Positions 1-8,915 of a stretch of 51,824 bases of DNA are shown here, piece after piece. The translations under genes were made by a program, and so were the position numbers. This stretch comes from CAVQFO01 sp963711725 (GTDB taxonomy: Bacteria; Pseudomonadota; Gammaproteobacteria; Nitrococcales; Aquisalimonadaceae). Location of the stretch: NCBI GenBank assembly GCA_963711725.1, contig CAVQFO010000053.1:1-51824 (forward strand), written 5' to 3'. The notes under the pieces are model-generated. The model was given only the letters and a program-made list of their open reading frames with translations. It made no database searches and was not told the origin of the DNA. How positions within the stretch are numbered: the first letter of the stretch is position 1; each line of letters opens with the position of its first letter.

Positions 1-2
1 TG

Positions 3-596
3 GTGGCGGCGGCCGGCGTCTATTTCCTGATGGCAACCTGGAGCCGCGGCCGGCAACTCCTGGCGAAACGCCGCGAAGACACGATCCCGCTGGTTGAATT
101 CGTCAACCAGCTTCGAACCGACAATCCAGTGCGGGTGCCGGGGACGGCTGTCTTCATTACCGGAACCGGGCCCCAGACATCGCCCATCCTGCTGCATCAC
201 CTGAAACACAACCGGGTGCTCAACGAACGGGTCATCGTGCTGACCGTGGTTACGCAGGACGTACCCAGGGTTCCCACTGGCAAGCGACTGGCCATCGAGG
301 AATTGGGACCCGGCTTCTACCGCGTCTGGGCTTACTACGGTTTCATGCAAAGCGCCAACATCCCGGTGGCCCTGCGCCTGTGTCAGGACTTCGAGCTGAT
401 TCCGGACCTGGTCCTGGAGGAAGCCGTGTACTACCTGGGCAGGGCCAGCCTGATCCCCACCGACAAGGTTCCCGGCATGATGGTCTGGCGGGAGAAGCTG
501 TTCGCATTCATGGCGCGCAATGCGTTGAACGCAACCGCTTTCTACGGACTTCCTCCGGAGCGGGTGATCGAGTTGGGCATTCAGGTGGAAATTTGA
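3..596 (+). CDS. kup: Kup-type K+ transporter, C-terminal part (5' end outside window)
   Basis: The reading frame is open from the first base, so the gene is cut by the window edge; about 197 residues of a roughly 620-residue family are visible. The visible part starts at the end of the last membrane helix (YFLMATWSRGRQLL) and continues into the cytoplasmic domain. Family-typical stretches such as VPGTAVFITG, LLHHLKHNRVLNERVI and RVWAYYGFMQ are present, and the tail reads FYGLPPERVIELGIQVEI. Kup proteins are inner-membrane K+/H+ symporters used for K+ uptake. The end is a normal stop with nothing truncated at the 3' side. Identification of the family is secure; promoter, start and membrane core lie outside the window. 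Confidence 0.92.
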   Translation: MAAAGVYFLMATWSRGRQLLAKRREDTIPLVEFVNQLRTDNPVRVPGTAVFITGTGPQTSPILLHHLKHNRVLNERVIVLTVVTQDVPRVPTGKRLAIEELGPGFYRVWAYYGFMQSANIPVALRLCQDFELIPDLVLEEAVYYLGRASLIPTDKVPGMMVWREKLFAFMARNALNATAFYGLPPERVIELGIQVEI

Positions 597-700
597 CGGA
601 TTGCCGCGGCTACCGTCTCAGCGACGTCTCCACTATACGGTGCGCGCGGCATAACAACCTCCAGATAGGTCGTCTGCACGAATACATTTCCACTCCAGCC

Positions 701-1000
701 TTGCGACGCACGGCCTTGGTCGTCCCGGTTTGCGGATTGCTGTTGATCGCAGCTTGCGGTGGTCGCGGACGCGACGGTGGGACCGGGGCAAATAGCAGTT
801 CCGATCGCGGGAATCCCCCCGGCCAGATGAGCTCCGAACCCAAGATCACCCTGAACAGGAAGGCGCCCAATTGCACGATTCAAGGCCTGACCGCGGGGAC
901 CCCCTACTACTTCTACATCAAGGCAGTGTACGACGGGCTAGCGATATACATTTTATGGTTTGAAAGACCAGCCCACCCGGGAAATCAGCTTCAATCATGA
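701..1000 (+). pseudogene. Remnant of a lipoprotein with a fibronectin-III-like segment
   Basis: From a possible TTG start at 701 the frame encodes a basic residue pair, a hydrophobic stretch and a lipobox (LLLIAAC), as in a lipoprotein signal peptide. A Gly/Ser/Asp-rich linker follows, then GLTAGTPYYFYIKAVYDG, which matches the G-strand region of fibronectin type III domains (GLTPGTTYYF-type motif). The domain is far too short and the frame then runs into unrelated sequence, so this looks like two ends of a deleted gene. No good ribosome-binding site is visible. The rest of 597-1211 shows nothing I recognise. The call is inference from two short motifs. Confidence 0.4.
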
Positions 1001-1211
1001 CGTTATCAGGGGACCGGTCGAATTGATGGGATCGCCGGTTAAGAGTATCGTGTTTTGCGCCTCGGGCATCCGGGCGGACGCCGTGCGTCAGGGAACGGGA
1101 AAAGGCAAACACGATTTCCGGGTGACCGACAGCGACTGTCCGTATCCGGGCCCGAAGCAGCCCCAGCCCCCCACCGCGGTGAACTGGACGCACAGCGGCT
1201 CCTGAGCGACC

Positions 1212-2123
1212 TTACTGCGCTGAAGACCGGGTTCGCGGGAAAAGCTCGTCCATGATTCCGAGCATCGCCGTCGCGGCCGCGCTGGGGGTCCGATCCCGCA
1301 GGCCGAGGCGGTAGAGCGGCCGCCGGATGGGGAACCCCTGGGCCGGCGACACCGCGAGGATCCCCACCGAGACCTCCTTCTCCACAGCCAGCCGGGACAC
1401 AATCGCCAGCCCCGCCCCCCGAGCCACCGCGGACTTGATCGCCTCGGTGCCGCCCAGCCAGAGACCCTCGGGCAGCCGCACGCCCTCCCGGGCGAGAGCC
1501 TGCTCCACCACCTCACGCGTTCCCGATCCTGGCTCCCGCATCACCCAGGATTCGCCGGCCAGGTTCCGAAGGCTCAGCCCGCCTCCTCGAATCGACCAGT
1601 GCCCGGGGGGCGCGATCACCACCAATTCGTCGTGGTAGAACGGCTCGGTGAGCACGTCGCCCTCCCAAGCCGGTCCTTCCACGAATCCCAGATCCAGTTG
1701 ACGCCCCGTCAGGCTATCCTGGATCGCTTCGGTGTTCTCGATCTGCAGGGACAGCCGGATTTCCGGGAAACGCCGACGAAAGACTGCCATGGCGGCCGGT
1801 AGCAGATAGTTGCCGATGGTGGTGCTGGCACCGATGGCCAGCCTGCCTCGGCGCAAGCCCTTGAGGTCGCACAGCGCCGTTTGCGCCTCCTCGGACAACG
1901 CGAAGATTTGCTGCGCGTAGCCCCGCAAAACCTCACCGGATTGGGTCAGCCTCATGCCGCGCGGCAAGCGGTCGAAGAGCTGTGTGTCCAGCGCGCCTTC
2001 CAGCTCTTTGAGGTGTTTGGACACTGCCGGCTGGCTGACGTAAAGACGAGCCGCGGCGGCACTCACACTGCCGGATTCGGCTATGGCGTGAAACACCGCC
2101 AATTGGTTGAAGTTCATTGCCAT
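1212..2123 (-). CDS. LysR-family transcriptional regulator, divergent from yeiH-like gene
   Basis: 303 residues, full length for the family. The N-terminal winged HTH is clear (residues about 3-62: FNQLAVFHAIAESGSVSAAA, then SQPAVSKHLKELE), followed by a LysR substrate-binding domain beginning near RRGRLAIGASTTIG. It reads away from the YeiH-like exporter gene with about 90 bp between the starts. That is the arrangement of E. coli yeiE/yeiH and of many LysR regulators that control their divergent neighbour in response to a small ligand. The protein resembles the CysB/CbbR/YeiE branch in its first 100 residues, but the ligand cannot be read from the sequence. ATG at 2123 is used here; a second ATG two codons in is equally possible. 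Confidence 0.88.
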   Translation of the reverse strand: MAMNFNQLAVFHAIAESGSVSAAAARLYVSQPAVSKHLKELEGALDTQLFDRLPRGMRLTQSGEVLRGYAQQIFALSEEAQTALCDLKGLRRGRLAIGASTTIGNYLLPAAMAVFRRRFPEIRLSLQIENTEAIQDSLTGRQLDLGFVEGPAWEGDVLTEPFYHDELVVIAPPGHWSIRGGGLSLRNLAGESWVMREPGSGTREVVEQALAREGVRLPEGLWLGGTEAIKSAVARGAGLAIVSRLAVEKEVSVGILAVSPAQGFPIRRPLYRLGLRDRTPSAAATAMLGIMDELFPRTRSSAQ

Positions 2124-2214
2124 AACTAATAGCTATCTCATCTATTTCCAATATATATTTTTAACATACATTGTTCGGTCATAGGCTGTCCCCCTCTTTC
2201 CGGGAGATCAGTTT
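2124..2214. promoter_or_regulatory. Divergent, AT-rich LysR/yeiH intergenic region
   Basis: This 91-bp stretch is strikingly AT-rich for the window (ATAACTAATAGCTAT and a run of alternating A/T near 2150-2165). It must hold both promoters and the likely LysR operator. ATAGCTAT at about 2129-2136 is a short palindrome. I cannot assign exact -35/-10 boxes with confidence. Confidence 0.5.
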
Positions 2215-3219
2215 ATGAACAGTCAACGGCAATTCACGGTTACCGCCGAAGCACGGTCGGCTGCCCAAATCCACGGCCCTCTTGGTTCCCTCGCCTTCGC
2301 GGCCGCCGTGATCGCGTGCCTCACGCCCTGGGTCCATCCGCCGGAGGCCTTGGCGTTGGGCGCGGTGTTCGGTCTGGGCTTGGGCAATCCCCATCCCTCC
2401 TTCAGCCGGAAGACATCAAAGCACCTTCTGCAGGTCTGCGTGGCGCTTCTGGGCTTCAGCATGAACCTGGATGCGGTGGTCCAGGCCGGAGTCCGGGGCG
2501 CGGTTTTCGGCGCCGTGAGCATTGTCGCGACCCTTGCGCTGGCCTACGGCATCGGGCGCCTGCTGCGGATCGAACGGATCACATCCATGCTGATCGGCGC
2601 CGGAACGGCGATCTGCGGCGGTTCCGCGATCGCCGCCGTCGGCAGCGTGATCGCCGCCGGCGAGGCGCAAATGGGCGTCGCCCTGGGGACCGTATTCCTC
2701 CTCAACGCCGCGGCCCTTTACCTGTTCCCGGCGGTCGGACACCTGCTGGACCTCAGCCAGGCCCAGTTCGGCACTTGGGCGGGCATCGGCATACACGATA
2801 TTTCCTCGGTGGTGGGCGCCGCGTCCGGTTACGGGCAGGAGGCGCTGCAAACGGCTACCGCGGTCAAACTGACCCGTGCGCTGTGGATCATCCCCGTAGC
2901 CGCCGCAGCCTCCATTTTCAGCCGGCGCAATAGCGAGGAACAACGCAGCCGCCCCCGCGGAGTGGCCGTGCCCTGGTTCGTGGGTGCCTTCCTCCTCGCC
3001 TCCACGGCCCGGACGTTTCTGCCCGGAACAGCGTCCCTGGCTCCGACAACCAGCCTGGTCGCCGAAGCCGGCCTTACGGTGTGCCTCTTTCTGATCGGCG
3101 CCGGTCTGTCACGCCGCCATCTGGCCTCGGTCGGTTGGCGCCCCCTGGTCCAGGGCGTCGTTTTGTGGGCCGCGATATCGGCCATGGGCCTGTGGGCCGT
3201 GACCTTCCTGGTGACCTGA
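2215..3219 (+). CDS. YeiH-family putative sulfate exporter (UPF0324)
   Basis: 334 residues, the usual length for the YeiH/YadS family, with about ten hydrophobic segments spread over the whole protein. Family signatures are visible: ALGAVFGLGLGNP in the first membrane region, LLQVCVALLGFSMNLD, IGAGTAICGGSAIAA, and GIGIHDISSVVGAA. Members sit in the inner membrane and are annotated as putative sulfate exporters. In E. coli the neighbour regulator YeiE has been linked to sulfite-related physiology. A transport role in sulfur-anion homeostasis is therefore reasonable here, but the substrate is not proven by sequence. ATG start, preceded by GGGAGATCAGTTT. Next gene (porin) starts 230 bp later and appears to be a separate unit. 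Confidence 0.88.
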   Translation: MNSQRQFTVTAEARSAAQIHGPLGSLAFAAAVIACLTPWVHPPEALALGAVFGLGLGNPHPSFSRKTSKHLLQVCVALLGFSMNLDAVVQAGVRGAVFGAVSIVATLALAYGIGRLLRIERITSMLIGAGTAICGGSAIAAVGSVIAAGEAQMGVALGTVFLLNAAALYLFPAVGHLLDLSQAQFGTWAGIGIHDISSVVGAASGYGQEALQTATAVKLTRALWIIPVAAAASIFSRRNSEEQRSRPRGVAVPWFVGAFLLASTARTFLPGTASLAPTTSLVAEAGLTVCLFLIGAGLSRRHLASVGWRPLVQGVVLWAAISAMGLWAVTFLVT

Positions 3220-3451
3220 GCCACCCCCCACCCGTCGCGCCGCGTATCGCCGGCCCGAAACGTAACCGGCAAGCGGTCAGGCCACGTCCACACGACGGCG
3301 GCTGTCCGTTTGCCGGAATTCTTGCCCCCCTTTAGCTTGCAGCCATCCGTGGCAGCACCGCGAACCCGACCACTTGGGACTTTGCGGCCGATGGCCACGG
3401 CGAAACACCAAAAACGATGCAGGACAGCAAAGGACCTATTGAGGGGGAACA

Positions 3452-4711
3452 ATGGAAATGAACAAGACCGTATCTGCACTCGCCGTGGCCGTCGCCCTGG
3501 CGCTTCCGGTGGCCGGGCACGCGGCGTCGGCTGATTTTGGCGGCGACTACACGTGGAGCGGCTTCCGAACCGACACCAGCTCGGCTGAGGGCACCGCCTC
3601 CTACAACACCGGCTACACTCAACTGATGCGCCTGAAGGGCGCCCTGAAGAACGATGACGGCGTGTCCCTGAACTTCCGGGTGAAACTCTCCGACAACGTC
3701 CAGCAGGGTGACAGTCACACGGGCGCGGACGCAGGCGTGGCGGGCACCCCCGGCGTCGCCACTGGGGACTCCACCGACATCGTGGCCCTGGATTACGGCT
3801 ACGTACAGTTCCCGCTGGCCGGCTGGACCTTCCGGGTGGGCCGCCAGACGGCCAACTGGGGCTTCAATTTCACCTCCTCCGACGACCGCCGTGACCGCAT
3901 CCTGGCGATTCGCAAGTTCGGCGGCGTCACGGTGTTCGCGTTGACCGACAAACGCCAGGAGGGCTCCCTGTCCAATGAACTGGACGACGGCGACCAGTAC
4001 AGCCTGGCGGCGGTGGGCGTCAACGGCGGCTGGCTCTGGGGTGTCCTCGGGGGCTACTACTATGGCGACAGCGACGGCACTTATGCCCTGCGCGGCGTCA
4101 AGCTGGTCTCGGCCTTCGCGAAGGGCAAGGCCGGCCCAATCGATCTGACCGGCACGATCAACATCCTGGGCGGTGGTGATGACGGCGCACTGTTCGAAAG
4201 CACCGCCGTATCCGAGTTTGTTCGTGTCGGCTGGGGCACCGGCCCGGTCAAGATCGAAGGTCAGATCGTGGGTGTGCAGAAGGGCGGCCTGATCGCCACG
4301 GGCTTCGACACCTTCTCCAGCATGATCAACAACAGCCCTGACAACAGCATGAGCAACACAACAGTGACCTCAATCGGGCGCGGGTTCGGTGTCACGGACG
4401 TAACCGATGGCCTCAGCGAATACCTCGGTGCCGCCCGGGTAACCGGGAAGGTGGGCGACAAGGTCACACTGATGGCCGCCGCCGGCGATTACATCTACCG
4501 GAACGACTCCGATAACGCAGCTCTGGGCCAAGCGGAATTCAACCGCTACTTCGCCGATCTCCAGGCCCACTACCAGGTGACTTCAACGTTGAAGACCTGG
4601 GCGACGCTAGGCTATCTGAGCGGTGACGACAGCGCCAAGGACAGCGCGGGCAATGACACCAAATTGAGCGACCAGACGGCTTGGAGTATCAACCTCAGCG
4701 CCAACTTCTGA
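3452..4711 (+). CDS. Porin-like outer-membrane beta-barrel protein, paralogue 1
   Basis: 419 residues. The N terminus is a signal peptide (MNKTVSALAVAVALALPVAGHA, cleavage expected after HAA/AASA). The mature part begins ADFGGDYTWSGF and alternates short polar and aromatic strands through to the C terminus SINLSANF. The terminal Phe is the usual outer-membrane beta-signal. Conserved with paralogue 2 (5438-6757): LKGALKNDDGVSLNFR, VQFPLAGW, SSDDRRDRIL, FDTFSSMINNSPDN and the last 15 residues. GAGGGGG lies just upstream; the second ATG at 3458 has the same spacing to it as in the paralogue and may be the true start. It is followed by a strong terminator. It is probably a general or specific porin, but I do not recognise the exact family. 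Confidence 0.8.
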   Translation: MEMNKTVSALAVAVALALPVAGHAASADFGGDYTWSGFRTDTSSAEGTASYNTGYTQLMRLKGALKNDDGVSLNFRVKLSDNVQQGDSHTGADAGVAGTPGVATGDSTDIVALDYGYVQFPLAGWTFRVGRQTANWGFNFTSSDDRRDRILAIRKFGGVTVFALTDKRQEGSLSNELDDGDQYSLAAVGVNGGWLWGVLGGYYYGDSDGTYALRGVKLVSAFAKGKAGPIDLTGTINILGGGDDGALFESTAVSEFVRVGWGTGPVKIEGQIVGVQKGGLIATGFDTFSSMINNSPDNSMSNTTVTSIGRGFGVTDVTDGLSEYLGAARVTGKVGDKVTLMAAAGDYIYRNDSDNAALGQAEFNRYFADLQAHYQVTSTLKTWATLGYLSGDDSAKDSAGNDTKLSDQTAWSINLSANF

Positions 4712-4756
4712 TCGACGCTTACCGGCTCTCCTCCATCTCGCAATAGCAGAGCCATT

Positions 4757-4790
4757 GCGGACGCCCCTCCCCGGGCGTCCGCTTCTTTTT
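4757..4790 (+). terminator. Rho-independent terminator after porin 1
   Basis: A perfect 10-bp stem (GCGGACGCCC at 4757-4766 pairing with GGGCGTCCGC at 4773-4782) with a six-base loop is followed by TTCTTTTT. It lies 46 bp past the porin stop codon. Confidence 0.9.
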
Positions 4791-4864
4791 CAAGAGCGAA
4801 CATCGCGGGCGCGTGTATAGAGTCAGCGGTTCGCTGATGGGCACGTCATCTATGGGACAGCACA

Positions 4865-5068
4865 CTAGAGTGCGATGAAATAAGGCACCGCCATGAGGGC
4901 GACGCCCATCCCCGCCATGGCCCAGGCATTGGCCACGAAATACGGATAGACCATCAGCCCGACCCCCACCAGCAACGGCACGGCCCGCTGCTGGCGTTTG
5001 CCGTAAATGAAATAGCCCATTCCTATCGAGCTGAACAAAAGCGATAACAGCAGATTTGTCGTGTCCAA
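4865..5068 (-). CDS. Small two-helix membrane protein of unknown function
   Basis: 67 residues starting at a TTG codon, with AGGGGGAGAAAG a suitable distance upstream. Two hydrophobic segments are separated by a basic loop (GKRQQRA): about residues 5-22 (LLLSLLFSSIGMGYFIYG) and 31-65 (VPLLVGVGLMVYPYFVANAW and onward). The pattern MGYFIYGKRQ....G..LMVYPYFV is one I associate with a widespread small uncharacterised membrane protein family. It stands alone between the two porin genes and faces the opposite way. No function can be assigned. Confidence 0.68.
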   Translation of the reverse strand: MDTTNLLLSLLFSSIGMGYFIYGKRQQRAVPLLVGVGLMVYPYFVANAWAMAGMGVALMAVPYFIAL

Positions 5069-5437
5069 GCACTTTCTCCCCCTATTGACCTATCCGCCCC
5101 ACGAGGAAACGTCATTTGGGCGGAGATACCCCTCGTTTCGGAACGTACCCCCCATTTTTTCCAAATCTTTCCCCTCTTTTCGGGAGTTGTCCGTTTTCCC
5201 GGCGTTTGGATGATGAGCGGGCATAACGTTGCACAAAAACAAACGGTGTTGCGCGATTACAACAATCTAGACGCTGATTCGGCGAATTGGTTCCGCCACT
5301 GGCCAGGACCCACCACTCCGAATCCAACGACTTCGGGCCCAACCGATTTTCGGCGGCTCGTGGGCGGCCCCGTGCAGCGGGCCGCGACAAGTACGAACGC
5401 ACCAATAATGAATCATTCCCAGGGGGGATTATCCAAA

Positions 5438-6757
5438 ATGAAGAAAACCACCTCAGCTCTCGTGATTGCGGCCGCGCTGGCGCTGCCCATGGCCGGCCAG
5501 GCAGCTTCCGCCACCTTCGGCGGCGACTACACCTGGTCCGGATTCAGCAGCGACGGCAACGCGCTGGACAGCAACCAGTCACCGACTCTGATGACGCCTC
5601 TGGCCTACAGCCCCTATGAAGGCCTCACCACAACCAAGACCACAACCCAGAACAATACCCACAACTACAGCCGCGGCTACAACCAGCTGCTGCGCCTGAA
5701 GGGCACCCTCAAGAACGACGACGGTGTATCGCTGAACTTTCGCCTGAAACTCTCCGATACCAATTGGGAAGGCGATACCCACGCCACCAACGGCATGGCT
5801 GGCCCCTACACCAACCAGGCATCCGACTTGGTGAGCCTGGACTACGGCTTCGTCCAGTTCCCGCTGGCCGGCTGGACCGTCCGCGTGGGCCGCCAGGAAG
5901 CCAACTGGGCGTTCAACTTCCTGACCTCCGATGACCGTCGCGACCGCATCCTCGCGCTGCGGAAGTTCGGTGGAACGACCGTGCTCGGTGTTATGGACAA
6001 GCGCCAGGAAGGCAGCTTCACCAATGAAAAGGACGATGGCGATCTGTACGCGCTTGGCGCGGTTGGCGTGAACAGCGGTTGGCTGTGGGGCGCCCTCGGC
6101 GGTTACTGGAATTCCACCAAGCCGAAAGACGGCGGCACCTATGCCCTCTCGCAGGCCAAACTCCTGACGGTGTTCGCCAAGGGCAAGGCCGGTCCGGTCG
6201 AAATCACCGGCTCCGCGCACGTCATCTTCGGTGCCGCCGAAGGCGCGCTGTACGAGAACACGGGTGAGTCCGAGTTCCTGCGACTCGGTTGGAGCACGGG
6301 CCCGGTCAAACTGGAAGGTCAGATCGCCGCAATCCAGCACGGCGGCTTGGTCGCCGGCGGATTCGACACCTTCTCCAGCATGATCAACAACAGCCCGGAC
6401 AACTACCTGAGCAGCACCTCCGTGCAGCACTTCGGCAGCCTTGGTATCACCAATCTCACCGACGAACTCACCCAGTACCTGCCGGCCGTGCGTGTTACCG
6501 GCAAGATCGGCGACAAGGTCACACTGATGGGTGCCGCGGGTGACTTCATCTCCAAGAACGACTCCAAGGCTTCCAAGACGGAGTTCAGCCGCATGTTCGT
6601 TGACTTGCAGGCCCACTATCAGGTCACCCCTTCTCTGAAGAGCTGGGCGACCGTTGGTTACCTGGGAGGCGACAGCAGCGCCAAGGACGCAACCGGCGCC
6701 AAGATGAAGCTGTCCGACCAGATGGCCTGGAGCGTCAACCTCAGCGCCAATTTCTAA
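5438..6757 (+). CDS. Porin-like outer-membrane beta-barrel protein, paralogue 2
   Basis: 439 residues from the ATG at 5438, chosen because AGGGGGG lies about 10 bp upstream and the protein then begins with a signal peptide (MKKTTSALVIAAALALPMAG, cleavage near QAA/SA). The open frame extends further upstream, but that part has no signal-like character. The mature protein is homologous to paralogue 1 along its whole length. The main difference is an N-proximal insertion of about 25 Thr/Asn-rich residues (around TTTKTTTQNNTHNYSRGY). This lies between the first strands and may be an extended surface loop. It ends in VNLSANF with a terminal Phe, as expected for an outer-membrane barrel. Strong terminator downstream. 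Confidence 0.8.
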   Translation: MKKTTSALVIAAALALPMAGQAASATFGGDYTWSGFSSDGNALDSNQSPTLMTPLAYSPYEGLTTTKTTTQNNTHNYSRGYNQLLRLKGTLKNDDGVSLNFRLKLSDTNWEGDTHATNGMAGPYTNQASDLVSLDYGFVQFPLAGWTVRVGRQEANWAFNFLTSDDRRDRILALRKFGGTTVLGVMDKRQEGSFTNEKDDGDLYALGAVGVNSGWLWGALGGYWNSTKPKDGGTYALSQAKLLTVFAKGKAGPVEITGSAHVIFGAAEGALYENTGESEFLRLGWSTGPVKLEGQIAAIQHGGLVAGGFDTFSSMINNSPDNYLSSTSVQHFGSLGITNLTDELTQYLPAVRVTGKIGDKVTLMGAAGDFISKNDSKASKTEFSRMFVDLQAHYQVTPSLKSWATVGYLGGDSSAKDATGAKMKLSDQMAWSVNLSANF

Positions 6758-6814
6758 GCGCTGAGCACATCGAGTTAAGGCTCACTTCCATCTCGCTTTA
6801 GTGAAGCCTCAACA

Positions 6815-6840
6815 GGGGCGCCTCCCCCGGCGCCCCTTCT
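6815..6840. terminator. Rho-independent terminator between porin 2 and bdh (convergent)
   Basis: An 8-bp perfect stem GGGGCGCC/GGCGCCCC (6815-6822 and 6829-6836) is followed by TTCTTTGTTT on the + strand. It serves porin 2. The T-rich side faces the + direction, so use by the opposite gene is less certain. Confidence 0.85.
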
Positions 6841-6846
6841 TTGTTT

Positions 6847-7629
6847 CTACTCCATGTGCCAGCCGTGACTGACAATCACGGACTGCCCCGTCAGGGCCTT
6901 GGACGGGAACGACGCCAGGAACACCGCCAGTTCGGCGACGTCCTCCACGGTGGTGAACTCCGTATCCACCGTCTCGGCCAACATCACCTTTTCGATAACC
7001 TCGTCCTCGGTCATATCCAGGTTCTTGGCTTGCTCGGGAATCTGCTTGTCCACCAGCGGCGTGCGCACGAACCCGGGGCAGATGACGTTGGAGCGCACGT
7101 TGTGCTCGGCGCCTTCCTTGGCAACTTCCCGGGCAAGCCCGAGAAGCGCGTGCTTGGCCGACACATAAGGCGCCTTCAGTGGCGAGGCTTCCTTGGAATG
7201 GACCGATCCGGTGTAGAGCACGGTGCCACCGCGGTCGTTCTTGTACATGTGCCGCAGGCAGGCGCGGGTAGCCAGGAACGCGCCGTCCAAGTGAATGGAG
7301 GTGACCTTGCGCCAGTCCTCGTAGGAGAGCTTGTCGATGGGGTCGATGTGCTGAATGCCGGCGTTGCTCATCAGCACGTCCACCGCACCGTACTCGTCGA
7401 CCACCCGGTCGACTCCCGAATCCACTTGCTTCTCGTCGGTCACATCCATTTTCACGGCCATGGCCGTACCGCCGGATTTCTTTATGGATTCCACCGCCTC
7501 CTGGGCGGCATCCATGTCCACATCCGCGATGGCAACTTTGGCTCCCTCGCGGGCAAACGCTTCGGCGATTCCCTTGCCGATTCCACTGGCAGCGCCGGTG
7601 ACGATTGCAACCTTGTCCTTCATGCGCAT
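6847..7629 (-). CDS. D-3-hydroxybutyrate dehydrogenase (SDR family)
   Basis: 260 residues from the ATG at 7629, chosen over an upstream start because CAAGGAGTCGATC sits directly before it. Classical short-chain dehydrogenase features are present: TGAASGIGKG cofactor loop near residue 10, NAG near 87 (MSNAGIQH), catalytic Ser in TGSVHSKEASP, and YVSAKHALLG for the Tyr-x-x-x-Lys pair. The sequences NAGIQHIDPI, VHSKEASPLKAPYVSAKH and the C-terminal VIVSHGWHME are typical of NAD-dependent 3-hydroxybutyrate dehydrogenases, which oxidise 3-hydroxybutyrate to acetoacetate in the cytosol. It lies directly downstream of the patatin-like gene, a pairing that suggests storage-polymer (PHB) mobilisation. 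Confidence 0.88.
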   Translation of the reverse strand: MRMKDKVAIVTGAASGIGKGIAEAFAREGAKVAIADVDMDAAQEAVESIKKSGGTAMAVKMDVTDEKQVDSGVDRVVDEYGAVDVLMSNAGIQHIDPIDKLSYEDWRKVTSIHLDGAFLATRACLRHMYKNDRGGTVLYTGSVHSKEASPLKAPYVSAKHALLGLAREVAKEGAEHNVRSNVICPGFVRTPLVDKQIPEQAKNLDMTEDEVIEKVMLAETVDTEFTTVEDVAELAVFLASFPSKALTGQSVIVSHGWHME

Positions 7630-7705
7630 GATCGACTCCTTGTATTCCGATGAAAATTGCGTTTTCGCGCGTGCCCGGCCACATATTCTTCTCTGCCGTT
7701 GGCCG

Positions 7706-8915
7706 CTATCCGCCCACGGCCCGCCGACGCTCTTCCCGGGCATCCGGTTCGTCCGCCTCATCAGGCTCTTCCTGCTGCTGGTCCGGGCGGATCCGCGGAA
7801 GCTCGTGCACCAGAACGGCTTCGTGGCGAGGTGCCGTCTGCAGCCAGCCCTGGTGATGCAGAGCGCGTTTCGCGTCGAAAACGCCCTGACTCCACCGCTC
7901 GTGGATCATTGACTGGGAAAAGTTCACGTCCTTGGAGGTGAGCTCCCACTCCCTTCCGGGATATACCAGGCGGACGATGTTCATCGTCGTGTCGCAGCCC
8001 AGATCGGCCAGTTCGCGCAACTCGGGATCGTTCCGGGCGTCCTCGGGCAGCCGGCTGAAGATCTCGCGAATCGCCCGGCGCATGTTGTGGGTACGCCGAT
8101 AGGCCTTGATGTGGCGCTCGGACCGGCTCGCGTAAATCAGATCCTTGCAGCGGGTCATCACCTCCGCCATGGATCCGGGGTCGGGACCTTCCGGAGCCCA
8201 CAGATCCACCATGAAACACAAGGTGTCGACCCGGGGATCGTCGTCCAGCACCACGTCCAACGGCGTGTTGGAGACCAGCTCCCCATCCCAGTAGGATTCG
8301 CCATCGATCTCCACGGCCGGGAAGCCCGGTGGAAGAGAACCGCTCGCCATTACATGCTCGGGGCCGATTGTCTGCTTCGTGGTATCGAAGTAGACCGCTT
8401 CTCCATTGGACACCTTGACGGCGCCCACGCTGAGCCGGATCTCCGATTCATTCAGCAGATCGAAATCCACCAGCTCTTCCAGGGTCTTGCGCATGGGGCT
8501 GGTGTCGTAAAGGCTGGTACCGGACGGGTGGTCGGGGACCGAAACTCCCCAGAGGATCCATCATGCGCGGCCGGTACATGGCGCCCCGTCCCAAACCGAA
8601 CGCCAGGCCCGCACTGTACAAGCTGTACAACTGCCGCAACCTTGTCGGGAAGGATTCCACCCCGGGCGGATCCACATGGGTCAACCGATTCCAGAATTCC
8701 CGCAGCCGTGGAATCCGCCGTTCCGGCGGATTACCCACGATGATGGCGGCGTTGAACGCGCCGATTGAGGTGCCGGCGACCCAGTCAGGGGCGAAGCCGT
8801 AGCCTTCCAACATCTCGTAAACGCCGGCTTGGTATGCCCCCAGCGCGCCCCCGCCCTGCACGACCAAAGCGATGCGTTTGTCCTGCGGGCGGGTGGGGGT
8901 TCGCGCCTTCGCCAT
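7706..8915 (-). pseudogene. Patatin-like phospholipase/hydrolase with a single +1 frameshift
   Basis: Two overlapping frames together make one patatin-like protein. The upstream part (ATG at 8915) has the patatin oxyanion motif GGGALGAYQAG and the nucleophile elbow GTSIG. The downstream part carries SLYDTSPMRKTLEELVDFD, the catalytic Asp motif DGELVSN and a C-terminal extension like that of DUF3734-containing patatins. Removing one base, most simply from the four C residues at 8547-8550 (GGGG on the coding strand), joins the frames and gives 402 residues. Otherwise the protein looks intact and both catalytic residues are kept. Neighbouring 3-hydroxybutyrate dehydrogenase starts 76 bp downstream, probably in the same operon. 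The break may be a sequencing error or a recent mutation. Confidence 0.82.

Noticed and set aside
380..1000. 206-residue open frame on the + strand
   Set aside because: Its first half overlaps the Kup gene in another frame and has no protein character; only the lipobox/FN3 part from about 701 is retained as a remnant.
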